Assembly (NCBI RefSeq): GCF_000336675.1
Contig: NZ_AOMB01000023.1
Coordinates: 45,540 to 109,539 of the forward strand
Reading direction: 5' to 3'
DNA from: Halococcus hamelinensis 100A6
GTDB lineage: Archaea > Halobacteriota > Halobacteria > Halobacteriales > Halococcaceae
DNA length: 64,000 bases
Of the stretch, positions 52,386 to 60,995 are shown piece after piece. The notes beneath the pieces are model-generated. The model made no database searches and was not told where the DNA came from. It saw nothing but the letters and a program-made list of their open reading frames with translations. Numbering within the stretch: the stretch's first letter is position 1; each line of letters begins with the position of its first letter. Made by a program: the position numbers and the translations under genes.

Positions 52386-53018
52386 TTACCCGTCCGCGTC
52401 GGCGTAGAGCGTGGTTTCGAGGTACTCTTCGAGCAGTCCGTGGGCGGTTTCGAGCACCGTCTCGTCGCCGAGCACCACCCAGCGGGTCCGTGCGCCGTCG
52501 ATGATGGTGAGCAACATCGTCGCGGTGCGCTCGGGGTCGACGGGCGCGAAGACGCCCCGCTCGATGCCGTCCTCGATTATCGCCTCGAACAGGTCGCGGA
52601 CGTAGACGTCGTTCGTCCGGAACTGTTGGCGGTAGACCTCGTTGTGGGCGGCCTGGGACCGGAGTTCGAGCATCGCGGTCTGGAACGCCTCGTGGTCGTC
52701 CGGACCGTAGACCAGCGCGTCGATCGTCTCCAGCAGTCGTTCGGCGGGGTCGTCGTTCTCGGTCGCGGCCACCTGCGTCTCGAACCGCGCGATGAGGTAG
52801 CCCAGAAACGACGACAGCAGGTCCTCCTTCGAGTCGTAGTGATAGAAGATCAACGACTTGCTCTTCTCGAACTCGTCGGCGATCGACTGGACGGTGAGGT
52901 TCACCGCGCCGTGACGACACAGCGCACGATAGGTCGCCCGCATGATCGCCTCGTGTTCGATGTCCGTTCCGTCCCCTCCGTTGTCGGCCGATCCCGTCTC
53001 GTCGGTTGTGTCCCCCAT
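52386..53018 (-). CDS. TetR/AcrR family transcriptional regulator
   Basis: 210-aa protein from ATG 53018 (MGDTTDETGSADN...). The helix-turn-helix is GAVNLTVQSIADEFEKSKSL at about residues 37-56, with IFYHYDSKEDLLSSFLGYLI as the family's signature after it. The C-terminal ligand domain is AVVYGPDDHEAFQT-like and variable. It probably represses itself: a palindrome lies over its promoter at 53029-53044. Effector unknown; ATG 53027 is an alternative start. Confidence 0.87.
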   Translation of the reverse strand: MGDTTDETGSADNGGDGTDIEHEAIMRATYRALCRHGAVNLTVQSIADEFEKSKSLIFYHYDSKEDLLSSFLGYLIARFETQVAATENDDPAERLLETIDALVYGPDDHEAFQTAMLELRSQAAHNEVYRQQFRTNDVYVRDLFEAIIEDGIERGVFAPVDPERTATMLLTIIDGARTRWVVLGDETVLETAHGLLEEYLETTLYADADG

Positions 53019-53028
53019 TCCGATCACT

Positions 53029-53044
53029 GACTACGTGGTTAGTC
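53029..53044. promoter_or_regulatory. candidate TetR operator, GACTA-N6-TAGTC
   Basis: Perfect inverted repeat (gacta at 53029-53033 and tagtc at 53040-53044) between the TATA-like ggtataag (minus strand, about 53050-53057) and the TetR start. Its position on the promoter is what an autoregulatory operator would occupy. Confidence 0.5.
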
Positions 53045-53157
53045 GTCGGCTTATACCTTGTGCTCGGCGTTGCGCTCGGACCGGTCTCGACGGACGACGC
53101 CACGCGATCGAGCCCATCGGACGGTTGGTTTTTGTAGCGCCCCGACCTCGAACGTTC

Positions 53158-53403
53158 ATGGCCGACACCACCACCGCGAGCGAGTCCCTCTCGAACGAGG
53201 CGGTCGCCGAGCGGCTCGAAGCCCTCGCGAGCGAACTCCGTCACGAGGACGGCGGGATCGACGTCGAGGTCGGCAACAAGTCCGTCTCGCTCGCCCCCTC
53301 GGGCAGCATCGACTACGACATCGAGGTCGCCGAGCGCGAGCCGATGCTCGGCAGCAAACACGAGTCGATCACCATCGACCTCGAGTGGAAGACCGACGAG
53401 TAA
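53158..53403 (+). CDS. amphi-Trp domain-containing small protein
   Basis: 81-aa protein from ATG 53158 (MADTTTASESLSNEAVAERL). A helix is followed by GGIDVEVGNKSVSLAPSGSI, then the strand ESITIDLEWKTDE, the alternating pattern of the amphi-Trp domain. These acidic small proteins are common in haloarchaea and their role is unknown. It is followed 25 bp later by the CYTH gene. Confidence 0.8.
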   Translation: MADTTTASESLSNEAVAERLEALASELRHEDGGIDVEVGNKSVSLAPSGSIDYDIEVAEREPMLGSKHESITIDLEWKTDE

Positions 53404-53428
53404 GCCCCCTCACCACACCCATCCCCGA

Positions 53429-53998
53429 ATGTACGAAGTCGAACTCAAGGTCCGCACCGCCCACGACCCGGTTCGCGAACGGCTCACGTCGCTCGATGCC
53501 GACCCGCTCGGCACGGTCCGCCAGGTCGACACCTACTACGACGCCCCGGACCGTTCGTTCGCCGAGACCGACGAGGCCCTCCGGGTCAGAACCGAGTCGA
53601 GCGACGACGGCGAGCACACCCGAGTGACCTACAAGGGGCCGCTGGTCGAGGAGGCCTCGAAGACCCGCATCGAGCACGAGACGGGGGTCGGAGACCGCGA
53701 GGCGATGGCGGGCGTGTTCGACGGGCTCGGCTTCTCGCCCGCGGCCACGGTCGAGAAGGACCGCGACCGGTTCTCGTGTGGGGAGTACACCGTCGCGCTC
53801 GATACCATCCGCGGGCTCGGGGAGTTCGTGGAGGTCGAACGCGAGGTCGCGGACGAATCGGCCGTCGCGGACGCCCGTGACGGCGCGCGCGACCTCCTCA
53901 CCGACCTCGATTGCGACCCCGACACCCAGATCCGGACCTCCTACCTCGGACTCCTCCTCGACGCCGACGCCGATTCGCCGCCCGCGGAAGATAACTGA
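53429..53998 (+). CDS. CYTH domain (class IV cyclase-like) protein
   Basis: 189-aa protein from ATG 53429. It starts with the signature MYEVELKVRT (the E-x-E-x-K motif), followed by VDTYYDAPDRSFAETDEALR and the basic strand VTYKGPLVEEASKTRIEHE. CYTH proteins form a phosphate-binding tunnel and include class IV adenylate cyclases and thiamine triphosphatases. Which of these applies is not decided from the sequence. Confidence 0.88.
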   Translation: MYEVELKVRTAHDPVRERLTSLDADPLGTVRQVDTYYDAPDRSFAETDEALRVRTESSDDGEHTRVTYKGPLVEEASKTRIEHETGVGDREAMAGVFDGLGFSPAATVEKDRDRFSCGEYTVALDTIRGLGEFVEVEREVADESAVADARDGARDLLTDLDCDPDTQIRTSYLGLLLDADADSPPAEDN

Positions 53999-54062
53999 GC
54001 GTAATTTATCGACGCTCGAAGGTTTCCGCAAGTTATAGGCGGGCGGCTATCGAAGGGTGGCC

Positions 54063-55262
54063 ATGACCCAGCGAAACGTCAGTATCGAGGGGCTCGACCG
54101 GCCGGCGGCGGAGGAGACCGCCGTCGAGATAGTCGAACGGAAGGGGCTCGGCCACCCCGACTCGCTCTGTGACGGGATCGCCGAGAGCGTCTCGCGCGCG
54201 CTCGCGGCGGCCTACCTCGAACGCGTCGGGCGGGTGCTCCACTACAACACCGACGAGACCCAGCTCGTCGCCGGCAGCGCCGCGCCCGCCTTCGGCGGCG
54301 GCGAGGTGGTCGAACCCATCTACATCCTCGTCGTCGGCCGGGCGACCAGCGAGTTCGAGGGGACCACGATCCCCACCGAACCCATCGCGCTCGAAGCCGC
54401 CCGCGAGTACCTCGAAACCCACGTCCCCGAACTCGAGGTCGGCACCGACGTCGTCGTGGACGCCAAGCTCGGCGAGGGCAGTGGCGACCTCCGCGGCGTG
54501 TTCGACGAATCCGGGGTCCCGATGGCGAACGACACCAGCTACGGGGTGGGCCACGCACCGCTCTCGGAGACCGAGACGATCGTCCACACCGTCGAGAACA
54601 GGCTCAACGGCGAGTACGCCGTCGACCATCCCTACCTCGGCCCCGACATCAAGGTGATGGGCAAGCGCGAGGGGGAGACGATCGACGTGACGGTGGCGGC
54701 GGCGATGATCGACACCTACCTCACCGACGTCGACGCCTACGCGAGCGCGGTGACCGACGTCCGGGAGTACGTCACCGGGATCGCCGAGGAACACACCGAC
54801 CGCGAGGTCACCGTCCACGTCAACACCGCCGACGACTACGAGACGGACTCGATCTACCTCACGACCACGGGCACGAGCGCCGAGCAGGGCGACGACGGCT
54901 CCGTCGGTCGGGGCAACCGCGCGAACGGGCTGATCACACCCAACCGCTCGATGTCGATGGAGGCCACTTCCGGGAAGAACCCCGTCAACCACATCGGGAA
55001 GATCTACAACCTCCTCTCGACCGAGATCGCCGAGAACGTCGTCGCGGAGGTCGACGGCATCGCGGAACTCCGGATCAAACTCCTCTCGCAGATCGGCCGG
55101 CCGATCGACCAGCCCCACGTCGCCGACGTCCGGGTCGCCACCGACGAGGGCGTCGCGCTCGGCGACGTCGAGAACGAGATCGACCGGATCGTCGACCGCG
55201 AACTCGCCGACGTCACCGGGCTGACCGAACGGGTGATCGACGGCGAGATAGCGACGTTCTGA
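54063..55262 (+). CDS. methionine adenosyltransferase, archaeal type
   Basis: 399-aa protein from ATG 54063. [20 protein letters not shown] is the substrate-binding motif of archaeal MAT, and [20 protein letters not shown] is another landmark. It makes S-adenosylmethionine from methionine and ATP and so supplies the many methyltransferases in this window. Length matches the archaeal family, which shares little sequence with bacterial MetK. ATG 54063 is used over the GTG two codons earlier. Confidence 0.93.
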   Translation: MTQRNVSIEGLDRPAAEETAVEIVERKGLGHPDSLCDGIAESVSRALAAAYLERVGRVLHYNTDETQLVAGSAAPAFGGGEVVEPIYILVVGRATSEFEGTTIPTEPIALEAAREYLETHVPELEVGTDVVVDAKLGEGSGDLRGVFDESGVPMANDTSYGVGHAPLSETETIVHTVENRLNGEYAVDHPYLGPDIKVMGKREGETIDVTVAAAMIDTYLTDVDAYASAVTDVREYVTGIAEEHTDREVTVHVNTADDYETDSIYLTTTGTSAEQGDDGSVGRGNRANGLITPNRSMSMEATSGKNPVNHIGKIYNLLSTEIAENVVAEVDGIAELRIKLLSQIGRPIDQPHVADVRVATDEGVALGDVENEIDRIVDRELADVTGLTERVIDGEIATF

Positions 55263-55268
55263 CCTGCC

Positions 55269-55946
55269 TCACTCCCGTTCGTCGAGCACGCCGGCCGCGC
55301 CGGGGATCAGGGCGTCCTCGACGAGGGCCGCGGTCGCGCGGCGAAGCCGTTCGGAGAGCGCCTGATGGGAGATCTCGAGCTGGTCGGCGAGTTCGCTCAG
55401 GCTAGTCTCGCGCGGGATCGCGAAGTAGCCAGCATCGAGGGCGGCGTCGAGCGCCTCGAACTGCGCCTCGGTGAGCCCGTAGCGACCCACCGGTTTGCCC
55501 TCCATCTGCCGGATGGCGGTGACGTCGAAGGTGAGTCCGTTCTCCTCGACGAAGTCGTTGGTCTTCGTGAGCGATTCCTGGTCGGGATAGAGCACGCGGA
55601 GGTACCACCGGCCGTCCCGACCGAACGCGTCCATCACCGTCGCGGCGGAGTTGGTGATCATCTGGAGGACGACCTCGACCTCCGAGACCCACTGCATCCG
55701 GTAGAGCTGTTCGTTCTCGAACGTCGAGAGCAGGGAGATGTTCCGAGTGCTCGGGTCGGCCTCCAGCGCTTCGCTGATCGCGTCGGCTTCCACCCCACGA
55801 ACCCACACCAGCGGCATGACCGCGTCGTCGCCGCTCTGGACCACCCGCTCGATCTCGAACTCGACGTCCGGCAGCGACCGCAGCGCCTCGTAGAGCGCGA
55901 ACTCCTCGGCGGGTATCTCGCCCCTGACGACCTGTGCGTTGCTCAT
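55269..55946 (-). CDS. HTH-10 (bacterio-opsin activator-like) transcriptional regulator
   Basis: 225-aa protein from ATG 55946. The N-terminal half is the Bat-associated sensory region (YEALRSLPDVEFEIERVVQS). The C-terminal HTH-10 is LTEAQFEALDAALDAGYFAI and PRETSLSELADQLEISHQAL followed by SERLRRA. Such regulators are abundant in haloarchaea. No membrane or PAS segment is present. Its target is not indicated by context; it converges on the MAT gene. Confidence 0.9.
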   Translation of the reverse strand: MSNAQVVRGEIPAEEFALYEALRSLPDVEFEIERVVQSGDDAVMPLVWVRGVEADAISEALEADPSTRNISLLSTFENEQLYRMQWVSEVEVVLQMITNSAATVMDAFGRDGRWYLRVLYPDQESLTKTNDFVEENGLTFDVTAIRQMEGKPVGRYGLTEAQFEALDAALDAGYFAIPRETSLSELADQLEISHQALSERLRRATAALVEDALIPGAAGVLDERE

Positions 55947-56071
55947 ACCCGGGGTTTCGACTCGACACTGATAAACTCCCCTCAACGGTCCGAGGGGTAT
56001 GTTCCCCGCCGGACGACCGCGAAACCCTATTCCGCGGTCCGGAACGGTGGTGCTTTGAGCCGTCGCCGTCG

Positions 56072-56812
56072 ATGGCGTGTGTGCAGATCGTCGGCTACGC
56101 GTCGCTCGACCCCGCGCTGTTCGTCGCCGAGGCGGGGTCGATAGAGCGGATGGACCTCGCCCCCGGCACGGAACTCGCCTACACCCTCGGCGAGCGCCAC
56201 TGTGCGGGGACGACGACCGACGACGGGACCCACCACCTCTGCGAGCGCTCGCGTGCCCCCTACTGCGAGACCCACACCACGCCGTGGTCGGTAGCGAACA
56301 ACGCCGACTCCGAGGAGGAGCACGCGGTCTACCTCGCGGGTTTCGCCCCGCGGACGTTCAAGGTGGGCGTCACGCGCTCGTGGCGGCTCGACACCCGCCT
56401 GCGCGAACAGGGGGCCGACCGGGCCGCACACGTCCTCACTACGGCAGACGGACGAGCGGCACGCGAACGCGAGACGGCGATATCGACCGAATACGACATC
56501 ACCGAACGGGTTCGTGTGGCGACCAAGATTCGAGGACTCGCCGAGCCGTTCGACGAGGCGGCGTGGGACGTGCTGCTCGACCCGTTCGAGGTCCGCGAGA
56601 CGTTCGCGTTCGAGTACGGGCTGAACGTCGAGGACCGACCGGTGGCCGAAACCCTCCTGTGCGGTGCCGTCGTCGGTCTCAAGGGCCGAATCCTCCTGCT
56701 CTCCTATCGGGGCACCACCTACGCCGTCGACTGTCGTGACCTCGTGGGCTACGACCTCGAATCGGGCGCGCCCGACCGCGACCTCCAGGCGAGCCTCGGC
56801 GGGTTCGGCTGA
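56072..56812 (+). CDS. DUF2797 protein
   Basis: 246-aa protein from ATG 56072. Cysteines and histidines in ERHCAGTTTDDGTHHLCERS and APYCETHTTPW suggest a zinc site. The nuclease-like segment AVYLAGFAPRTFKVGVTR and AREREAAISTEY-type helices resemble the GIY-YIG-like fold seen in DUF2797. Function not established. Codon use is normal. Confidence 0.8.
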   Translation: MACVQIVGYASLDPALFVAEAGSIERMDLAPGTELAYTLGERHCAGTTTDDGTHHLCERSRAPYCETHTTPWSVANNADSEEEHAVYLAGFAPRTFKVGVTRSWRLDTRLREQGADRAAHVLTTADGRAARERETAISTEYDITERVRVATKIRGLAEPFDEAAWDVLLDPFEVRETFAFEYGLNVEDRPVAETLLCGAVVGLKGRILLLSYRGTTYAVDCRDLVGYDLESGAPDRDLQASLGGFG

Positions 56813-56861
56813 GGACGGGGAGTACCGAACGCTTTTCCGGCGGGCCAGCCAACCCGGGCGC

Positions 56862-57302
56862 ATGGCAGACGACGAACCCGAACCAACCGACGAGTCGAGC
56901 GCCGAACCCGACACTGGCGAGAGCGAGGGCGAGGAGAAGTCCTTCCGCGAGCGCGTCGAGGAGATCCGCGAGGAGCGCGAGGCCGAAGGGGAGGGCGAGG
57001 GCGAGAGCCGCGAGGAACGCATGGAGGAGCTGATGGGTGGCGGCGGTCCCGGTGGCGGCATGGGCGGCGGCGGTAACCCGTTCGCGCAGATGATGGGCGG
57101 GATGATGGGCGGCGGCCCCGGTGGCGGCATGGGCGGCCCCGGCGGCATGGGCGGCGGCCCGCCCGGTGCCGGTCCCGGCGGTCCGGGCGGCGAGAGCGAC
57201 GCGGGCAACGAGGAGATGGTTCGCGAGGTCCGACAGCTCCGCGACGAGGTTCACGACATCCGACGCACGCTCGAACGCATCGCCGACGCGCTCGAAGAGT
57301 AA
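56862..57302 (+). CDS. Gly/Met-rich low-complexity protein with coiled ends
   Basis: 146-aa protein from ATG 56862. An acidic/basic charged helix (SFRERVEEIREEREAEGEGE) leads to a Gly-Met-Pro stretch at about residues 58-110 (GGGGPGGGMGGGGNPFAQMM). An amphipathic C-terminal helix (EMVREVRQLRDEVHDIRRTL) ends it. The middle is very like the Met/Gly tail of the FKBP at 51331. Possibly a scaffolding protein; no family is known. Confidence 0.7.
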   Translation: MADDEPEPTDESSAEPDTGESEGEEKSFRERVEEIREEREAEGEGEGESREERMEELMGGGGPGGGMGGGGNPFAQMMGGMMGGGPGGGMGGPGGMGGGPPGAGPGGPGGESDAGNEEMVREVRQLRDEVHDIRRTLERIADALEE

Positions 57303-57303
57303 C

Positions 57304-57870
57304 TTACTCCGGGAACCCGGTCCCGAGTTCGATCGACTCGTCCTCCGCACAGCGACCGACGAGTTTCGCGGGGTTGCCGACCGCGGTGCAGTTCGGCGGC
57401 ACGGATTCTAGGACGACGGACCCCGCACCGACGCTCGCGTTCTCGCCGATGACGATCGGCCCCAGCAGGGTGGCGTTCGCCCCGATCGTCGCGCCGTCTT
57501 CGAGCGTCGGATGGCGCTTTTCGTCCGCCAGCGAGTCGCCGCCGAGCGTGACGCCCTGATAGAGCATCACGTCGTCGCCGATATCCGTGGTCTCGCCGAC
57601 CACCACGCCCGCGCCGTGGTCGATGAAACATCGCCGGCCGATGTCGGCCCCGGGATGGATCTCGACCCCGGTGAGGAGTCGCGCGAGGTGCGATATCAGC
57701 CGTGCGGTGAGTTGGAGGTCGCGCTCCCACGCGGCGTGGCCGAGGCGGTAGGCCCAGAGCGCGTGGAGCCCTGGATACGCGAGCACGACCTCGAGGGCCG
57801 ACTTCGCCGCCGGGTCCTTCGCCAGCGCGGTACGGACGTCCTCCCGGATCCGTGTTCCCAGACCGGTCAT
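57304..57870 (-). CDS. cysE: serine O-acetyltransferase
   Basis: 188-aa left-handed beta-helix enzyme from ATG 57870 ([20 protein letters not shown]). Hexapeptide repeats run from [22 protein letters not shown] through the C-terminus; [11 protein letters not shown] includes the catalytic His. CysE makes O-acetylserine for cysteine synthesis. Length is on the short side, lacking most of the N-terminal helical domain, as in several archaeal enzymes. Confidence 0.9.
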   Translation of the reverse strand: MTGLGTRIREDVRTALAKDPAAKSALEVVLAYPGLHALWAYRLGHAAWERDLQLTARLISHLARLLTGVEIHPGADIGRRCFIDHGAGVVVGETTDIGDDVMLYQGVTLGGDSLADEKRHPTLEDGATIGANATLLGPIVIGENASVGAGSVVLESVPPNCTAVGNPAKLVGRCAEDESIELGTGFPE

Positions 57871-57995
57871 GGGGATCGTCCGTGACGAGTGAGCATAAAC
57901 CATGCGTCCACCGAAACCCGCTGCCCCGAGCGCCTCGAAGCCTCGTCGGCTCCGTGGGTCACAACAGTAAAGCGGACGCGACGTGAGGAACGGTT

Positions 57996-59138
57996 ATGGA
58001 CTTCAGCCTCTCGGCCGAACAGCAACAGATCCGGGGGATGGTTACGGAGTTCGTCGACGAGGAGGTCGTGCCTCGCGCCACCGAGATCGACCACGACGAC
58101 GAGTTCCCCGCCGACCTCGTTCGCGAGATGGGCGAGCTGGGACTGATGGGGATGCCGTTCCCCGAGGAGTACGGCGGCGCGGGCCTCGATTACCACTCCT
58201 ACGCGCTCGGCCTCGCCGAGATCGCACGCGGCTCGGGCGGGTTGGGGACCGTGGTCGCCGCCCACATCAGCCTCGCGGGCAACATGCTCTACGAGTTCGG
58301 AACGGAGGATCAAAAAGAGGAGTATCTGACACCGTTAGCCGAAGGCCGCGACGTCGGTGCGTTCGCGCTCTCGGAGGCCGGCGCGGGCAGCGACGTGCCG
58401 GCGATGACGACCACGGCTCGAAAGGAAGGTGACGAGTACGTGGTCGACGGCGGCAAGCTCTGGATCTCGAACGGTTCGGTGGCCGATACCGTCACCCTGT
58501 TCGCCAAGACCGACCCCGACGCCGGGAACAAGGGTATCTCCTCGTTCGTCGTGCGACCGGAGGAGGACGAGGGGTTCCACGTCGAGGGCACCGAGGACAA
58601 ACTCGGCGACAAGGGCTGTCCGACCGCGGAGTTGCGCTTTTCGGACATGCGGATCCCGGAGGACCGACGGCTCGGCGAGGAGGGTCGGGGGTTCGTCCAC
58701 GCGCTCAAGACCCTCAACGGAGGGCGGATCACCATCGCCGCCCGTGGAGTCGGGATCGCCCAGGCCGCCCTCGACGCGGCACTCGACTACGCTCAGGACC
58801 GCGAGCAGTTCGGCCAGTCGATCAGCGAGTTTCAGACCATCCAGCACAAACTCGCCGACATGGACACCAAGGTCTCGGCCGCACGGCTCCTGATGCACCA
58901 GGCGGCGGACCTGAAGATGCGCGGCGAGGACTTCCGGAAGGAGGCCGCCCAGGCGAAGCTCTACGCCAGCGAGGTGAGCCGCGAGGTCGCGAACGAAGGC
59001 GTCCAGATCCACGGGGGCTACGGCTACACCAAGGACTTCCCCGCCGAACGGTTCTACCGCGACGCCAAACTCAACGAGATCTACGAGGGAACTTCGGAGG
59101 TCCTCCGGAACACCATCGCGGGCAACCTGCTCGATTGA
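57996..59138 (+). CDS. acyl-CoA dehydrogenase
   Basis: 380-aa flavoenzyme from ATG 57996. SEAGAGSDVPAMTTTARKEG (FAD/substrate motif), LWISNGSVADTVTLFAKTD and the C-terminal GGYGYTKDFPAERFYRDAKL and EIYEGTSEVLRNTIAGNLL are all present. It oxidises an acyl-CoA to the enoyl-CoA and passes electrons to an electron-transfer flavoprotein. Which chain length it uses is unknown. Confidence 0.93.
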   Translation: MDFSLSAEQQQIRGMVTEFVDEEVVPRATEIDHDDEFPADLVREMGELGLMGMPFPEEYGGAGLDYHSYALGLAEIARGSGGLGTVVAAHISLAGNMLYEFGTEDQKEEYLTPLAEGRDVGAFALSEAGAGSDVPAMTTTARKEGDEYVVDGGKLWISNGSVADTVTLFAKTDPDAGNKGISSFVVRPEEDEGFHVEGTEDKLGDKGCPTAELRFSDMRIPEDRRLGEEGRGFVHALKTLNGGRITIAARGVGIAQAALDAALDYAQDREQFGQSISEFQTIQHKLADMDTKVSAARLLMHQAADLKMRGEDFRKEAAQAKLYASEVSREVANEGVQIHGGYGYTKDFPAERFYRDAKLNEIYEGTSEVLRNTIAGNLLD

Positions 59139-59178
59139 GAACCGATAGCTTCGACTGGCCGCTGGGCGAACCGCCGGT

Positions 59179-59457
59179 ATGACCCCCGAGGCCGAAGCCA
59201 GCGCCGGCGGCATCACCGCGCACTACACCGAGACCGACGGCGAGCGCGTGCTCGAATTCTCCCGTGACGGCGCGACCGCGGCGGTCGCCCAGAACGTCGA
59301 CGGCTACGCCATGCTCAAGGTGCGCCCGACCGCCGACGGCGACGAACTCGAACGCTACTACGGTTTCGACATGGCGCTCGACCACGCCGCCGAGTTGTTG
59401 GGGGTCTCGCCACACGACCTGCCGGTGCCCGAGGCCGCCGCCGACATGGGGATGTAA
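59179..59457 (+). CDS. small conserved haloarchaeal protein (DUF7111-like)
   Basis: 92-aa protein from ATG 59179, with VLEFSRDGATAAVAQNVDGY and a C-terminal helix in LDHAAELLGVSPHDLPVPEA. It follows the acyl-CoA dehydrogenase closely (40 bp). It appears to be a small beta-alpha protein without catalytic residues. Function unknown. Confidence 0.65.
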   Translation: MTPEAEASAGGITAHYTETDGERVLEFSRDGATAAVAQNVDGYAMLKVRPTADGDELERYYGFDMALDHAAELLGVSPHDLPVPEAAADMGM

Positions 59458-59508
59458 CCGGATGGACGAAGACGCCCGAACGTCGCGTTCGAATCCGGTT
59501 ACGGAACG

Positions 59509-60072
59509 ATGGCGGTGACGGGGAACGAAGGCGGGGTTTCGGTCGAGCGGAGCCGGTTCGATACCGACGAGACCGGTATCGAGACGCTTCTGCGGGAGTA
59601 CCATCGGTCGGTCGCGGCGGACCATCGTGACTTCCTGGCTCGGCACGCGACGGGGTACGACTTCTCCCCGGCCGAATACGTCCAGCACGAACTGGAGAAG
59701 GACCGCTCGTACCTCCGTGAGAACGACGGCCGCCGGCCGCTGGTGGTCGCCGTGGACGGCGAGGAGGTCGTCGGCTGTGTCTATCTGTACGACCTCCCTG
59801 AGAACGAAGCCGAAGTCAAACGGCTCTACGTGCGCGAGGCGTACCGGGGCCGCGGACTCGGCCGCCGGCTCCTCGAACGGCTGGTCGAGGCCGCCGAACG
59901 CGACGGCTACGACTCGCTCCGTCTCGACACCGCGCCGTACATGGAGCGCGCCCAGCAGCTCTATCGAGACCTCGGATTCGATACCTACGAGGGCGGGGAG
60001 TCGGTCACCGACGTTCCCGACCCGCTCCTCGACGACCTCGTCTTCATGCGCCGTCGTCTCGACGGGCAGTAG
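59509..60072 (+). CDS. GNAT N-acetyltransferase
   Basis: 187-aa protein from ATG 59509. The acetyl-CoA binding motif A is VKRLYVREAYRGRGLGRRLL, with VEAAERDGYDSLRLDTAPYM and AQQLYRDLGFDTYEGGE after it. The N-terminal part is variable (IETLLREYHRSVAADHRDFL). Substrate unknown. Confidence 0.88.
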   Translation: MAVTGNEGGVSVERSRFDTDETGIETLLREYHRSVAADHRDFLARHATGYDFSPAEYVQHELEKDRSYLRENDGRRPLVVAVDGEEVVGCVYLYDLPENEAEVKRLYVREAYRGRGLGRRLLERLVEAAERDGYDSLRLDTAPYMERAQQLYRDLGFDTYEGGESVTDVPDPLLDDLVFMRRRLDGQ

Positions 60073-60109
60073 AGCACCTCTGAGGCTGTGGTCGGCTCGT
60101 GGGACCGAC

Positions 60110-60250
60110 TCAGAGCACGAGGAAGACCAGGTAGGGAACGACGAACAGGACGACCGTCAGCAGGAGCAGGATGATGCCGTAGGCGACCAGCGTTCCCACC
60201 GCCGTGAGCCACGACGGATGGTCGAATCGGCCGGGGAGGCTCGCGCTCAT
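60110..60250 (-). CDS. small single/two-helix membrane protein
   Basis: 46-aa frame from ATG 60250 (MSASLPGRFDHPSWLTAVGT). The remaining hydrophobic run (LVAYGIILLLLTVVLFVVPY, then LVFLVL) makes one long or two short membrane helices. It is convergent with the GNAT gene, 37 bp away. Small proteins of this type are frequent in haloarchaea and unassigned. Confidence 0.6.
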   Translation of the reverse strand: MSASLPGRFDHPSWLTAVGTLVAYGIILLLLTVVLFVVPYLVFLVL

Positions 60251-60373
60251 GACTGAGACAGTATCCGTCGGGGCTTAAACGCTCGTGCTCGGAACCGCTC
60301 GGCGACGCCGCCCGACTCCGACCCGCTCCCCCGAAACGCCACGACTTTCCCGCGGCCGGCCGAAGGAAACCCG

Positions 60374-60673
60374 ATGTTAGTCGTTCACGCGAGCTTTCCG
60401 GTCGACCCGGACCACCGAGACGACGCGCTCGAACTCATCCCCGACCTCGTGGCGGGGTCGCGGGCCGAGAACGGCGTGATCGAGTATCGGGCGACGACGG
60501 ACGTCACCGACCCCAACGTCATCCGCTTCTTCGAGCGCTACGAGGACGAAGACGCGTTCGCCGCCCACGGCCGATCCGACCACTTCGAGACCTTCGAGGA
60601 GTCCATCGGCGACCTCCTCGCGGACGAACCCGAGGTCGTTCGGTTCGACGTCGACTCCGCGACCGAACGCTGA
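60374..60673 (+). CDS. ABM-family putative quinol monooxygenase
   Basis: 99-aa ferredoxin-like fold protein from ATG 60374 (MLVVHASFPVDPDHRDDALE). It has the ABM strand-helix pattern: ENGVIEYRATTDVTDPNVIR and FFERYEDEDAFAAHGRSDHF, with the family's conserved His. Members are small heme- and cofactor-free monooxygenases, but many lack known substrates. Confidence 0.85.
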   Translation: MLVVHASFPVDPDHRDDALELIPDLVAGSRAENGVIEYRATTDVTDPNVIRFFERYEDEDAFAAHGRSDHFETFEESIGDLLADEPEVVRFDVDSATER

Positions 60674-60710
60674 GGGAGGGATTCGGGTATTCTCCCCGTT
60701 CGGGGCGGTC

Positions 60711-60908
60711 TCAGGCGGTTATCTCGGCGATGCGGCGGGGTTCGCCCGAGAGGGTGGGGTCGGGTTCGACGATCTTGAGCACCTCGTGGTCGGTGACGTC
60801 GGGGTAGGTCTTGCCGACGGCCTCCTCGATCAGCGCGCGTTCGAGTCGGAACTCGGTACCTTCGTAGACCACGTCTACGCCCTGTTCGTCGAACGAGAGG
60901 AGGGTCAT
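60711..60908 (-). CDS. DUF5800-like small haloarchaeal protein
   Basis: 65-aa protein from ATG 60908 (MTLLSFDEQGVDVVYEGTEF). The compact alpha/beta sequence continues LERALIEEAVGKTYPDVTDH and ends SGEPRRIAEITA. It resembles the haloarchaeal DUF5800 family. Function unknown. It diverges from the bactofilin-like gene. Confidence 0.7.
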   Translation of the reverse strand: MTLLSFDEQGVDVVYEGTEFRLERALIEEAVGKTYPDVTDHEVLKIVEPDPTLSGEPRRIAEITA

Positions 60909-60962
60909 ACCTACCGTAGCGCGGTTGACGAATAAAAACGACTCGCGTTTGCGCCGGAGACT

Positions 60963-60972
60963 GGTTTTATTA
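60963..60972 (+). promoter_or_regulatory. promoter of the bactofilin-like gene
   Basis: ggttttatta, an AT-rich element 25-33 bases upstream of GTG 60996, supports that leaderless start. Confidence 0.45.
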
Positions 60973-60995
60973 GGGATGGCCCCCGACTCGTCGGT

